Of a stretch of 64,000 nt of DNA, positions 26,179-34,809 are shown one piece after another. The position numbers and the translations under genes were made by a program. Below the pieces are notes generated by a model. That model saw nothing but the letters and a program-made list of their open reading frames with translations. It was not told where the DNA came from and searched no databases. The stretch is from Mycobacterium triplex (GTDB lineage: Bacteria; Actinomycetota; Actinomycetes; Mycobacteriales; Mycobacteriaceae), in assembly GCF_000689255.1 (NCBI RefSeq), contig NZ_HG964446.1:5054152-5118151 (forward strand), written 5' to 3'. How positions within the stretch are numbered: position 1 is the first letter of the stretch; each line of letters starts with the position of its first letter.

Positions 26179-27417
26179 ATGACGACGGCAAAGCCCGACA
26201 TCCGCGTTTTGGACGCCGACACTTACGCCAACGGCGACCCAACGACGTTCGGGCTGCCGCTGGAGCAATACGCGTATCTGCGCGATGAGGCACCCTGCTA
26301 CCTGCACGAATTCGACGATCCGATGCTCATCGACCGCGCCTGGATCGTCAGCCGGCACGACGACATCTGGGCGGTCGACCGTAATTCGGAGCTGTACGCC
26401 GCCGACCGCGGCGGGGTCAATATGTGGAAGGTGACTCCGCTGGACCCGAAGGTCGGGGGCAAGCCGGCCATGCTGACGATGGACGGCCCCAAGCACCGCA
26501 CCCAGCGCGGGGTGATGAGCAAGGCGTTCACACCCGGCATGGTCAAGAAGCTCGAGGACAAGTTCCGTGAGTACGCCGTCAATATCGTCGACGCGGCCTT
26601 GGAAAAGGGCACTTTCAATTTCGTCACCGACATCGGCCATGCGATGCCGATGGAGGCTCTTGGCGACGTATTGGGTGTCCCCGGCGGTGACCGGGAGAAG
26701 TTCTTCGCCTGGGTCGACACCTTCGCCGCGCCATTCGATACCCGCATCACCCCGTCGTTCGAATACGTGATGCAGGCCATCTTCGCCCTGCTCGGCTACG
26801 CGGTGGAGTTGGGCGAGATCAAGCGAAACGAACCCGGCGACGACGTGATCACCCAACTGGTCCAGGCCGGTGCGGACGTCATTTCCGAGGACGAGCTGAT
26901 GGGCAACGTCGCGTTGCTGGCCTCCGGCGCGGCCGAGAGCACCCGCACCGCGCTGAGCCACGGCATGCACGAGCTGATGCGTAACCCGCAGCAAATGGCC
27001 TGGCTCCGCGAACACTCCAACGACATTCCCGGCACCGCGATCCAGGAAATCGTGCGCATCGCAACCCCATTCACGCATCTGGTCCGCACCGCCACCGCCG
27101 ATCACGAGTTGCACGGCCAACAGATCAAAGAGGGCGACGTCGTCCTGATGCTGTTCGCCGCGGGCAATTTCGACGAGCGCGCGTTCGACAACCCCAACAA
27201 CTTTGATCTGGCCCGCGAGAAAAATCCACACGTCAGCTTCGGCCGCGGCCCGCACCAATGCCTGGGCAAACATGTCGCGGGACTGGAGATGAAGATCCTG
27301 ATGGAGGAGCTGCTGCAGCGCACCAAGGACATCACCCCCGCCGGTGAGATCAGCTACGTCCGCGACGCCTATTCGCGGGGCGTCTACGAGCTGCCCGTCA
27401 CGATCACTCCCGCCTGA
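26179..27417 (+). CDS. Cytochrome P450
   Basis: A 412-residue soluble bacterial P450. The heme loop is FGRGPHQCLGKHVAG with the thiolate Cys at about 361, IQEIVRIATPF is the ExxR helix, and the I-helix reads LLASGAAESTRTAL, with AES in place of the usual acid-Thr pair. P450s of this type hydroxylate terminal methyl groups of alkanes or sterol side chains, among other substrates. AGGAG lies 8 bases before the ATG. Ferredoxin, aldehyde dehydrogenase and racemase follow in one operon, which fits terminal oxidation of a branched chain. The CYP family number cannot be given. Confidence 0.93.
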   Translation: MTTAKPDIRVLDADTYANGDPTTFGLPLEQYAYLRDEAPCYLHEFDDPMLIDRAWIVSRHDDIWAVDRNSELYAADRGGVNMWKVTPLDPKVGGKPAMLTMDGPKHRTQRGVMSKAFTPGMVKKLEDKFREYAVNIVDAALEKGTFNFVTDIGHAMPMEALGDVLGVPGGDREKFFAWVDTFAAPFDTRITPSFEYVMQAIFALLGYAVELGEIKRNEPGDDVITQLVQAGADVISEDELMGNVALLASGAAESTRTALSHGMHELMRNPQQMAWLREHSNDIPGTAIQEIVRIATPFTHLVRTATADHELHGQQIKEGDVVLMLFAAGNFDERAFDNPNNFDLAREKNPHVSFGRGPHQCLGKHVAGLEMKILMEELLQRTKDITPAGEISYVRDAYSRGVYELPVTITPA

Positions 27418-27436
27418 GCAACCGGACTGAGGCGCA

Positions 27437-27631
27437 ATGAAGGTCATCGTCGACACCGGCCGCTGTGAACTTCACGGGGAATGCACGATCGCCGCACCCG
27501 ACGTGTTCGAAATCGAGGATGACAAAGATTGGGTGACGGTGCTCGATGCCCACCCCGGCGAGGATCGGCGCACGGCAGTCGAGGAGGCCGCAATGATGTG
27601 TCCGGTCGCCGCGATTCGAATAGAGGACTGA
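27437..27631 (+). CDS. 3Fe-4S ferredoxin, P450 partner
   Basis: A 64-residue ferredoxin with the 3Fe-4S signature Cys-x2-His-x2-Cys then Cys-Pro near the end (CELHGEC and MMCPVAA). His replaces the second cysteine, as in many mycobacterial P450-associated ferredoxins. It starts 19 bases after the P450 stop and ends 1 base before the next gene, so it is the natural electron donor of the P450. Confidence 0.95.
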   Translation: MKVIVDTGRCELHGECTIAAPDVFEIEDDKDWVTVLDAHPGEDRRTAVEEAAMMCPVAAIRIED

Positions 27632-27632
27632 C

Positions 27633-29198
27633 GTGACTACCGCGAAGACCCCACCGAAAAGTCAGCCCCAGAAGCCCGCGGACAGCCCGATTGTCGAGGT
27701 ACGCAACCCCGCTAACGGCTCGATTGCCGGAGTGGTTCCGAACGTGCCGGCCGATGAAGTGGCGCGGTTGGCCGGCGAACTCCGGGCGGTGCAGCCGGCG
27801 TGGGAGGCGCTGGGCCCCAAAGGCCGTGCGGTGTATCTGCGGCGCTGGCTGGATTGGATCGTCGACAACCAGGATCACATTCTGGGCCTGGTCCATCGTG
27901 AGGCCGGGAAGTCCTGGGGCGATGCTCAGATCGAGTTGCTGGTGTGCATGGAGGTCATCAACTACTACACCAAGCACGGGGCGGAGTTTCTGGCCGACGA
28001 AACTCGCCGCCCACACGGTCCGGCGTCGGCAACGAAAGGGCTCCGGATCCGTTACCGCCCTTACGAACTCGTGGGCGTGATCTGCCCCTGGAATTATCCG
28101 CTGGGGATGCCGATGCTCGACGTGCCACAGGCATTGATGGCCGGTGCGGCCGTGCTCACCAAGCCGTCGGAGGAAACACCGTTGGGCTGGGCCGAGGTCG
28201 TGCGCGGCTGGAGCGAGATCGGTGCGCCTCCGGTGCTGGGCTGCGTCACCGGCCGAGGCGAAACCGGCAGGGCCGTCGTGGACACCGTCGACATGGTGCA
28301 GTTCACCGGATCCACCAAGACCGGCCGCCAAGTCGGCATCCGCTGCGCCGAACGACTGATCCCGGTCAGCCTCGAGTTGGGTGGCAAAGACGCGATGATC
28401 GTGCTGTCCGACGCACCGCTGCAGCGGACCATCCGCGGGGCGATTTGGGGTGGACTATTCAACTCGGGCCAGTCCTGCGTCGCCGTCGAACGGATCTACG
28501 TCGAGGCACCGCTATACGACGAATTCACCACTCGGCTCGTCGAACAGGTGAACAAGCTCCGCCAGGGCCACGACGCGGCCGGCAGCTTCTCCGCCGATAT
28601 CGGCGCGCTGGCCAACGAAGCCCAGATGGAGATCGTCGAGCGCCACGTCAACGATGCGGTGGCCCGCGGGGCGCGGATCCTCACCGGCGGAAAGCGCGCA
28701 GAGCGTGGCCTGTTCTACGCGCCGACCGTGCTGGTGGATGTCGACCACACAATGGCCTGTATGCGCGAGGAGACCTTCGGGCCCCTGCTGCCGATCATGA
28801 AAGTGTCGAGCGAAGACGAGGCCATCGCGATGGCCAACGACACCACGTACGGCCTGGGAGCCAGCGTGTGGACGGCCAACAAGGACCGTGCCGAACGAGT
28901 AAGCCGCCGAATCGAAGCCGGCGGTGTCAACATCAACAACGCCATGATCCATGTCTTCCAATTTCCGCTGCCGATGGGCGGCTGGAAGCAATCCGGCCTC
29001 GGGCACCGCATGGGCGGCGCCGATGGCATCCGGAAATACTGTCGGGCCCAGGCGGTGGTCAGTGAGAAAGTCCACCTACCCACCGAAACACATTGGTACC
29101 CTTACTCATCGCGTAAGGCCCGGATTACGGGCGCGGTGCTTCGGCTGGTCGAAATGCACGACTGGCGTCGGCGGCTGGGCCGGCGACCGAAGTTGTGA
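27633..29198 (+). CDS. Aldehyde dehydrogenase
   Basis: A 521-residue NAD(P)-dependent aldehyde dehydrogenase. CPWNYP precedes the cofactor fold, FTGSTKTGRQVG is the cofactor loop, LELGGKDAM holds the general-base Glu, and NSGQSCVAVERIYV the catalytic Cys. The start is GTG at 27633. It has a C-terminal extension past the usual end, rich in Arg (RRRLGRRPKL). In this operon it would oxidise the aldehyde formed from the P450 product to the acid. Its 3' end overlaps the racemase start (GTGA). Confidence 0.93.
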   Translation: MTTAKTPPKSQPQKPADSPIVEVRNPANGSIAGVVPNVPADEVARLAGELRAVQPAWEALGPKGRAVYLRRWLDWIVDNQDHILGLVHREAGKSWGDAQIELLVCMEVINYYTKHGAEFLADETRRPHGPASATKGLRIRYRPYELVGVICPWNYPLGMPMLDVPQALMAGAAVLTKPSEETPLGWAEVVRGWSEIGAPPVLGCVTGRGETGRAVVDTVDMVQFTGSTKTGRQVGIRCAERLIPVSLELGGKDAMIVLSDAPLQRTIRGAIWGGLFNSGQSCVAVERIYVEAPLYDEFTTRLVEQVNKLRQGHDAAGSFSADIGALANEAQMEIVERHVNDAVARGARILTGGKRAERGLFYAPTVLVDVDHTMACMREETFGPLLPIMKVSSEDEAIAMANDTTYGLGASVWTANKDRAERVSRRIEAGGVNINNAMIHVFQFPLPMGGWKQSGLGHRMGGADGIRKYCRAQAVVSEKVHLPTETHWYPYSSRKARITGAVLRLVEMHDWRRRLGRRPKL

Positions 29199-30337
29199 CG
29201 GACGCCCCAACCGCGGGCCCGCTCGATGGGCTCAAGGTCATTGAACTCGCCGGAATCGGCCCCGGCCCGTACGCGGCGATGCTGCTGGCCGATCTGGGCG
29301 CCGACGTCGTGCGCGTCGAGCGTCCCGGACCCGCCGCCAGTTCGGTTCCCCCCGAGCTGGATGTGTTGCGGCGCAACCGCCGGTCCATCGTCGTGGATCT
29401 GCGCGAGCCCGAAGGCGTGCGCACGGTATTAGCACTGGCGGCCAAGGCCGACGTGCTGCTGGAAGGATTCCGGCCAGGCGTCACGGAACGTCTCGGGTTG
29501 GGCCCGGCCGACTGCTGGACCGTCAACCCGCGACTGGTGTACGGACGCATGACCGGCTGGGGCCAGTCGGGCCCACTCGCGTCGAGCGCCGGCCACGACA
29601 TCGGGTACATCGCCATTACCGGGGCGCTGGCATCGATCGGTCGCGCCGGGGAGGCGCCGGTACCGCCGGTGAATTTGGTCGGCGACTTCGGTGGTGGATC
29701 AACCTTTCTCGTGATCGGTGTGCTTGCCGCGGTATGGGAGGCGAGCCGGTCGGGCCGCGGTCAAATCGTCGACGCGGCGATCGTCGACGGCGCCAGCTCC
29801 CTGACCGCGCTTCTGCATGGGCTCATGGCTTCCGGGCAGTGGGTCGACCGACGAGGACACAATTTTCTGGACACCGGCGTGCCGTGGTACGACACCTACC
29901 GCACCGCCGATGACCGGTGGATGGCGGTCGGCGCCCTAGAGCCCAAGTTCTACGCCCAATTCACCGACCTGCTGGGGATTTCGGATGACCTCGGCGAGCG
30001 CGACGATCCCTCGTCATGGCCGCAGTCGCGGGAGGCCATCGCACGAGCGTTCGCGACGCGAACCCAGGACGAGTGGACGGCGGTGTTCGACGGCACCGAT
30101 GCGTGCGTGGCACCCGTCTTGTCACTGACCGAGGCCGCCAACCATCCGCACCTGGCGGCGCGCGAGACCTTCATCGAAGTCGGCGGCGTGACTCAACCGG
30201 CGCCCGCCCCCCGGTTCAGCAGAACGGTCCCGCGACATCCGACGCCGCCTCCCCCGGTCGGGGCGGACACGGCGGATGTGTTGCGCGATTGGATGATTAC
30301 CGACGCCGCCGTCGCGCCGCAATCCAGCGATCAATAG
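29195..30337 (+). CDS. Alpha-methylacyl-CoA racemase (family III CoA transferase fold)
   Basis: A 380-residue family III protein. The racemase catalytic pattern is visible: His in SSAGHDIGYI, Asp in NLVGDFGGGS and Glu in ALEPKFYAQF, the positions matching His126, Asp156 and Glu241 of the mycobacterial racemase Mcr. It would convert (R)- to (S)-2-methylacyl-CoA so that beta-oxidation can proceed. Together with P450, ferredoxin and aldehyde dehydrogenase, this predicts a methyl-branched substrate. Its 3' end overlaps the convergent acyl-CoA dehydrogenase by 7 bases. A CoA-transferase function is the alternative. Confidence 0.87.
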   Translation: MTDAPTAGPLDGLKVIELAGIGPGPYAAMLLADLGADVVRVERPGPAASSVPPELDVLRRNRRSIVVDLREPEGVRTVLALAAKADVLLEGFRPGVTERLGLGPADCWTVNPRLVYGRMTGWGQSGPLASSAGHDIGYIAITGALASIGRAGEAPVPPVNLVGDFGGGSTFLVIGVLAAVWEASRSGRGQIVDAAIVDGASSLTALLHGLMASGQWVDRRGHNFLDTGVPWYDTYRTADDRWMAVGALEPKFYAQFTDLLGISDDLGERDDPSSWPQSREAIARAFATRTQDEWTAVFDGTDACVAPVLSLTEAANHPHLAARETFIEVGGVTQPAPAPRFSRTVPRHPTPPPPVGADTADVLRDWMITDAAVAPQSSDQ

Positions 30338-31503
30338 GAGCGGGGCAGCCCGAGAGAATGCTCGGCGACGAAGTTCAGGATCATCTCCTTCGAGACGGGT
30401 CCCATGTTCAGCATGCGCACGAGCCAGAAGTACGGCGCAAGCTGGTACTCGTAAGTCACGCCGTTGCCGCCGTGCACGGACACCGCCGCGTCCAGCGCCT
30501 CCAAACCGGCAGCGGCGCCCAGATATTTGGCCATGTTGGCTAGTTCGCCGACGTCGGCTCCGGAATCGTAGAGCTCACAGGCGCGGTTGGCCACCAACTG
30601 CGCAGCCTGCAGGTGGATGTGCGCGGCGGCCAGCGGATGGGCAATGGCCTGATGCGCGCCGATTGGCTGGTCCCAGACCCGCCGCTGGTTGGCGTACGCT
30701 ACGGCCTTCCGCAGGGCATAGTGTCCGATCCCGGTGCAGATTGAACTGGTCAAAATTCGCTCGGTGTTGAGCCCGGTGAAAGCGACTGCCAGGCCCTTGT
30801 TTTCGGACCCGACCAAGTTCGCGGCCGGAACCTGGACGCCGTCGAAAAAGACTTGATGGCTTTTGTCCGGCTGGTTCATCACCGTTCGGATCGGCGTCCA
30901 CGACAGACCTGGCGCGTCGGCGTCGACCATGAAGACCGACAGACGTCCACGCCCGGTGCGTTCGTCGACGCTGGTGCGCGCCACGACCATCACCCACTGC
31001 GCCGACTCCATACCGGTGATGAACACCTTCTGGCCGTTGATGATGTAGTGCTCGCCCCTGCGGCTGGCCACGGTGGAGATCCGGTGGGCGTTGGCACCGG
31101 CGTCGGGCTCGGTGATCGCGAACGCCAAACGCGTTTCGCCGGTGGCCACCCCGGGCAGCCATCGCGCCTTCTGCTCTTCGGTGGCGCTGCGATTCAAAAT
31201 GGTTCCGGTGACTCCTGCCGAGAACAGCATCGCCTGCATCGGACAGCCGGCAAGAGCGGTTTCCTGGACCACGATCGCCAGCTCGCGCAGCCCCAGTCCC
31301 CCGCCACCGTATTCCTCGGGCAGATGCACCCCGAGATATCCGTTGGCACCCAACGCATCCCAGAGTTCCGCGCAGTTGGCGCCATCGTCGACTTGTTGTT
31401 GGTAGTAGGCGGGCCCGAAGGAGCCGGCGATTCCGCCGACCGCATCGCGGATCGCCTGCTCTTCTTGCCCGGTGGTGAACATGGTGCCGGTGTCAGCAGT
31501 CAT
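30331..31503 (-). CDS. Acyl-CoA dehydrogenase
   Basis: A 390-residue acyl-CoA dehydrogenase with AITEPDAGANAHR and KVFITGMESAQ. The C-terminal GPVSKEMILNFVAEHSLGL carries a Glu, but the usual GGT/SxEI motif is altered. The AEHSLG ending matches the family. It lies 31 bases after the monooxygenase stop and probably shares its transcript. The substitution may change substrate shape around the active site. Confidence 0.88.
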   Translation of the reverse strand: MTADTGTMFTTGQEEQAIRDAVGGIAGSFGPAYYQQQVDDGANCAELWDALGANGYLGVHLPEEYGGGGLGLRELAIVVQETALAGCPMQAMLFSAGVTGTILNRSATEEQKARWLPGVATGETRLAFAITEPDAGANAHRISTVASRRGEHYIINGQKVFITGMESAQWVMVVARTSVDERTGRGRLSVFMVDADAPGLSWTPIRTVMNQPDKSHQVFFDGVQVPAANLVGSENKGLAVAFTGLNTERILTSSICTGIGHYALRKAVAYANQRRVWDQPIGAHQAIAHPLAAAHIHLQAAQLVANRACELYDSGADVGELANMAKYLGAAAGLEALDAAVSVHGGNGVTYEYQLAPYFWLVRMLNMGPVSKEMILNFVAEHSLGLPRSY

Positions 31504-31534
31504 CGACCTTCATCCTCGTCGCCGGCCAGGCCAT

Positions 31535-33490
31535 CTACGCGAATAGTTCGGCGGCCTCCGAGGAGGCGCTCAGTTCGTGATAGTCATTCACGTCGAACTC
31601 GCGTATCCGGTCCCAGTATTCGATGTACTTCCACGGGCCGGTGACGACGATGCGTCCGGCATCATTGCGGTAATAGGTCGTCATCCCCTTGTGCGACCAG
31701 ATGCAGTGCGCCAACGCTTCATCGAGCTCTTCGTTGTAGCGTTCGAACACGCCGCGGTCCACCTCGACGGTGGCGGCCTGGCTGACTATCAGATGACGGA
31801 TCGCCTGCATGATGTAGCGGACCTGAAATTCGGTCGCGTGGATCGCACTTCCGCCGTGACCGGCGTTGGTGTTCGGACCGTTGACGATGAAGAAATTCGG
31901 AAAATCCGGGACGGTCACCCCGAGGTATGCCCGGGCATCGTTGGCACCCCACTGCTCGCGCAGCGTCTCGCCGGAATTTCCGATGATGTCCATGGGCCAC
32001 AGGAACTGCAGCACCTTGAAGCCGGTGGCCAACACGATCACGTCGGACGGCACCTCGACGCCCGACCGGGTCACCACGTTCTCGCCGTCAACCCGCTCCA
32101 CCGCATCGGTGATCAGCGTGACGTCGTCCCGGCACATCGTCTGGTACCAGCGATTGTCGATCAGCGGGCGCTTACCGTAGGGCGGATAGTCCGGCAGGCA
32201 GGCGTCCACCAGATCGGTCCGATCGCCGAGTTGCTCGGTGATGTACTTGGTGAGAAATATCCGGTGGCGATCGTTGGCCTCGTTGACAGCGCGCTCAGGA
32301 TGGGGCCAGTCCGGATCTATCTGTAATGCCGAGTGCAGCCGATCACTGAAGTTCCAGAACGACCGCAGCCGATACCACTGAATGTAGAACGGGACCTCGT
32401 TCATCAGGAACCGGACAGACTCTTTGACCGCGCGATGGTAGTTGGGGTGCGGTATTGCCCACTGCTTCGATCGCTGAAAGACGGTCACGTGACTCGCAGT
32501 GTCGACGATGGATGGCACCACTTGCATTGCGCTGGCACCATTCCCGATCACGGCGACGCGTTTGCCGGTCAAGTCGACCGATGTGTCCCACGCGGCGGTG
32601 TGCATCACCGGTCCGGGGAACTTGTCCAACCCGGAGATCGGCGGAATCGACGGCCTGTTCACCATGCCTACCGCTGAGACCAACACGTTGGCCGTGACAG
32701 TCTCCGCGTCGCCATTAGGCGTTTTGATCTCGATCTGCCATGTCGCATTGGCGGTTTCGAAGTATGCACGCACCACCTCCGTGCTGAACCGGATGTGCCG
32801 CTTGACATCGGCCTCGGCCGCGACGCGCTGGATATAGGCTTGGACCTCGTCGCGCTTGGCGAAGTAGGTGGTGATGTCCGGGTTTGGCGCAAACGAGAAC
32901 GCGTAGAGATGGCCGGGTGTGTCCACGCCGCAACCCGGGTAGACATTTTCCAGCCATGTCCCGCCCAGGTCGTCATCTTTTTCCAGTACCACGAAATCGA
33001 CACCGGCAGCCGCGAGTTTCAACGCCATGCAGAGCCCGGACAAACCCGCTCCGATGATCGCAACTCGAAAGTCGCCGGGGATTGACTCAGCCGGTATCTC
33101 GATGTCCCGTGATATGAAACCCATTTCCTCCGAGAGGAGTTCGCCGTATTCGACGGGCACCTCTTCTACCATCGCGCAGCCAAGCATCCGCGTCACCTCG
33201 TCCGGGGAAGGGGTGACCGGCTCAAGTCGGCCCTCATAGAACGCGATCACAGCATCTAGCGCCGACGCCCGCACCGCAGCCTGCAGTTCGGGGGAAAGAC
33301 CGCCGGAGTCGTTGTCGTCCAATGGCTTTCCCCGCAGGGGCCGAAATGGTGGGCTGGTCCACTTCCCGTCGCCCGTGAGATGCTGCAAGACGAGCAGCAG
33401 CGTAGGAAGATTGGCGTCTTCAAGCGCTACCCGAAGCCTCTCAACCCAGTTGGGATCCTTCTCCCAGGGCGCCGACACGGCAGTGGTCAT
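31535..33490 (-). CDS. Baeyer-Villiger monooxygenase, 4-hydroxyacetophenone type
   Basis: A 651-residue flavin monooxygenase. GAGLSG (about 147-152) binds FAD, FPGPVMHTAAWD (about 291-302) is the Baeyer-Villiger fingerprint FxGxxxHxxxW, and GNGASA (about 316-321) binds NADPH. The extra 140-residue N-terminal domain before the first Rossmann fold is characteristic of 4-hydroxyacetophenone monooxygenase and absent in shorter enzymes. It inserts oxygen beside a ketone to form an ester or lactone. GGAGGA precedes the ATG at 33490. Its promoter carries the TTGAGAC dyad. Confidence 0.9.
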   Translation of the reverse strand: MTTAVSAPWEKDPNWVERLRVALEDANLPTLLLVLQHLTGDGKWTSPPFRPLRGKPLDDNDSGGLSPELQAAVRASALDAVIAFYEGRLEPVTPSPDEVTRMLGCAMVEEVPVEYGELLSEEMGFISRDIEIPAESIPGDFRVAIIGAGLSGLCMALKLAAAGVDFVVLEKDDDLGGTWLENVYPGCGVDTPGHLYAFSFAPNPDITTYFAKRDEVQAYIQRVAAEADVKRHIRFSTEVVRAYFETANATWQIEIKTPNGDAETVTANVLVSAVGMVNRPSIPPISGLDKFPGPVMHTAAWDTSVDLTGKRVAVIGNGASAMQVVPSIVDTASHVTVFQRSKQWAIPHPNYHRAVKESVRFLMNEVPFYIQWYRLRSFWNFSDRLHSALQIDPDWPHPERAVNEANDRHRIFLTKYITEQLGDRTDLVDACLPDYPPYGKRPLIDNRWYQTMCRDDVTLITDAVERVDGENVVTRSGVEVPSDVIVLATGFKVLQFLWPMDIIGNSGETLREQWGANDARAYLGVTVPDFPNFFIVNGPNTNAGHGGSAIHATEFQVRYIMQAIRHLIVSQAATVEVDRGVFERYNEELDEALAHCIWSHKGMTTYYRNDAGRIVVTGPWKYIEYWDRIREFDVNDYHELSASSEAAELFA

Positions 33491-33587
33491 AGACGGTCCT
33501 CCGCGTCCGACTTCTGAGTCGCGAGACGCCTCCGTCAACGCCCAACGGCGAAACCTCTGGCGGCGGCGTCTCGTCAATTCTCGCTTT

Positions 33588-33634
33588 TTGAACTATCTCG
33601 TCTCAATATAAGGCAGATATTGCGGTCCGCGCAA
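33588..33634 (-). promoter_or_regulatory. Monooxygenase promoter with TTGAGAC operator
   Basis: On the minus strand TTGCGC (33634-33629), a 17-bp spacer and TTATAT (33611-33606) are followed directly by the dyad TTGAGACGAGATAGTTCAA (33606-33588). The dyad starts on the last base of the -10, as at the P450 and oxidase promoters. The leader to the ATG is about 108 bases. Confidence 0.65.
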
Positions 33635-33758
33635 CATCTGCCCCCGAAAATGACAACGTGAAAGTTCGTTCGCCTTCGGCAGCGTTACTGCTGATCACGC
33701 GGCTTTGAGCTGGCAATTGACGTCGCGGCGGTAGAAATAGCGGCACTCACCAAGGAGA

Positions 33759-33778
33759 ACGACCGTGCACACGGTCGT
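33759..33778. terminator. 20-bp palindrome after the TetR gene
   Basis: ACGACCGTG and CACGGTCGT are perfect 9-bp arms around CA. The palindrome lies 13 bases beyond the TetR stop on the minus strand, so it could act as a terminator hairpin, though it has no T-tract and only a small loop. It also contains CGGTCGT, part of the motif seen at 24620. An operator is the alternative. Confidence 0.4.
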
Positions 33779-33790
33779 GGGGCGAATGCG

Positions 33791-34456
33791 CTAGCGACTC
33801 GCGGGGCGTCGGCGCCGCGCCGCGGCGGGCTTACTCTCCGGGGGCACATATCCCAACCGCAGCAGCCCAATGGCGTGGTCTGCGATCTCCTCTGCGGTGA
33901 TCTTTTCCTTGGGCCGGTACCACCGCGACACCCAAAGGATCATCCCGAGGATCAACCGCGTGGTGATGACCAGATCCCCCTTGTCGATATTGCCCGCCTC
34001 CATGTTGGCGGCGACCACCGAAGCCCACAGCTTTTCGAATTGCCGGCTCCATTTGTGCCAGCGCTGGACGACATCATTGGGCAAGTCACCGCCGTCGAAG
34101 AAGACGGGCATGTAGCTGCGCATTTGCACCGCCGCTTCGGACTGCAGCCGGACCATCTCCCTGAGCCGCTCTGCGGGATCGGCAATGTCACGGATGGCCG
34201 CCTCGACGCGCTCGGTGATCTCGCGCGTGCTGCGCTCGAAGAGTATGCCCAGGAGATCCTGCTTGGTCGGCACAGTTCGGTACAGCGTCGCACGTGAAAC
34301 CGACAATTTTTCGGCGGTGTCAACGATGGAAACCGCCTCGTAGCCACCCGCATGGAACAGCTCCGCCACCGCGTCTGCGACCGCGTCACGGTCGATCGTC
34401 AGGCGCGGTCGGCCCCGCGGCCGGCCGTTGGTCCTACCGTTCACATTTTTCGGCAC
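33791..34456 (-). CDS. TetR family transcriptional regulator
   Basis: A 221-residue TetR protein with a basic N-terminus (RTNGRPRGRPR) before the helix-turn-helix, whose recognition part reads LSVSRATLYRTVPTKQDLLG. The C-terminus is also basic (AAARRRRPASR). The start is GTG at 34456 with GGGAG about 5 bases upstream. It sits between two genes whose promoters carry the TTGAGAC dyad (33588, 35471), so it is the leading candidate for that regulon. The oxidase genes lie upstream on the same strand. Confidence 0.88.
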   Translation of the reverse strand: MPKNVNGRTNGRPRGRPRLTIDRDAVADAVAELFHAGGYEAVSIVDTAEKLSVSRATLYRTVPTKQDLLGILFERSTREITERVEAAIRDIADPAERLREMVRLQSEAAVQMRSYMPVFFDGGDLPNDVVQRWHKWSRQFEKLWASVVAANMEAGNIDKGDLVITTRLILGMILWVSRWYRPKEKITAEEIADHAIGLLRLGYVPPESKPAAARRRRPASR

Positions 34457-34531
34457 TGAGCTCCCTTACATTTGTGCCCAGTTTAGAGGTTAGATGTCGC
34501 ACAATGCCGAAGGCCGAGCTCGAGCTGAGCA

Positions 34532-34807
34532 TCAGGCGAAGACGAACATGGCTGTTAGCAGCCCAAACAGCCCCACGCAGTAGCCCTCGAACAGGCCGCG
34601 CAACACGCGCGGTGCCATCTTCAGCTCCATGAAGTACAAGCCGACCAGGCGGATCTTGAAGATCGCGACAGCGAAGATCGCCAGGCTCGCCGACAGGTGA
34701 TGTCCCGCGCCGAATCCGTGGTTGGTGCCCAATGCCCATGACACGACAGTCAGCGCACACAGCAGAAACCAGATCAGCGAGGCATTGGTCCGTACCACCG
34801 AGCTCAT
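34532..34807 (-). CDS. Cytochrome c oxidase subunit IV family protein
   Basis: A 91-residue membrane protein with three hydrophobic helices (about 10-27, 41-60 and 72-90). FKIRLVGLYFMELKMAP between helices 2 and 3 matches the prokaryotic subunit IV family. It starts 2 bases after the subunit III stop, so the pair is co-translated. No catalytic subunit I or II is in the window, so this pair may serve an oxidase or NO reductase encoded elsewhere or have another role. Confidence 0.85.
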   Translation of the reverse strand: MSSVVRTNASLIWFLLCALTVVSWALGTNHGFGAGHHLSASLAIFAVAIFKIRLVGLYFMELKMAPRVLRGLFEGYCVGLFGLLTAMFVFA

Positions 34808-34809
34808 GT

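Noticed and set aside
26080..27456. 458-codon minus-strand frame
   Set aside because: Antisense to the P450 gene. The P450 has heme-binding and ExxR motifs, a ribosome site and a promoter.
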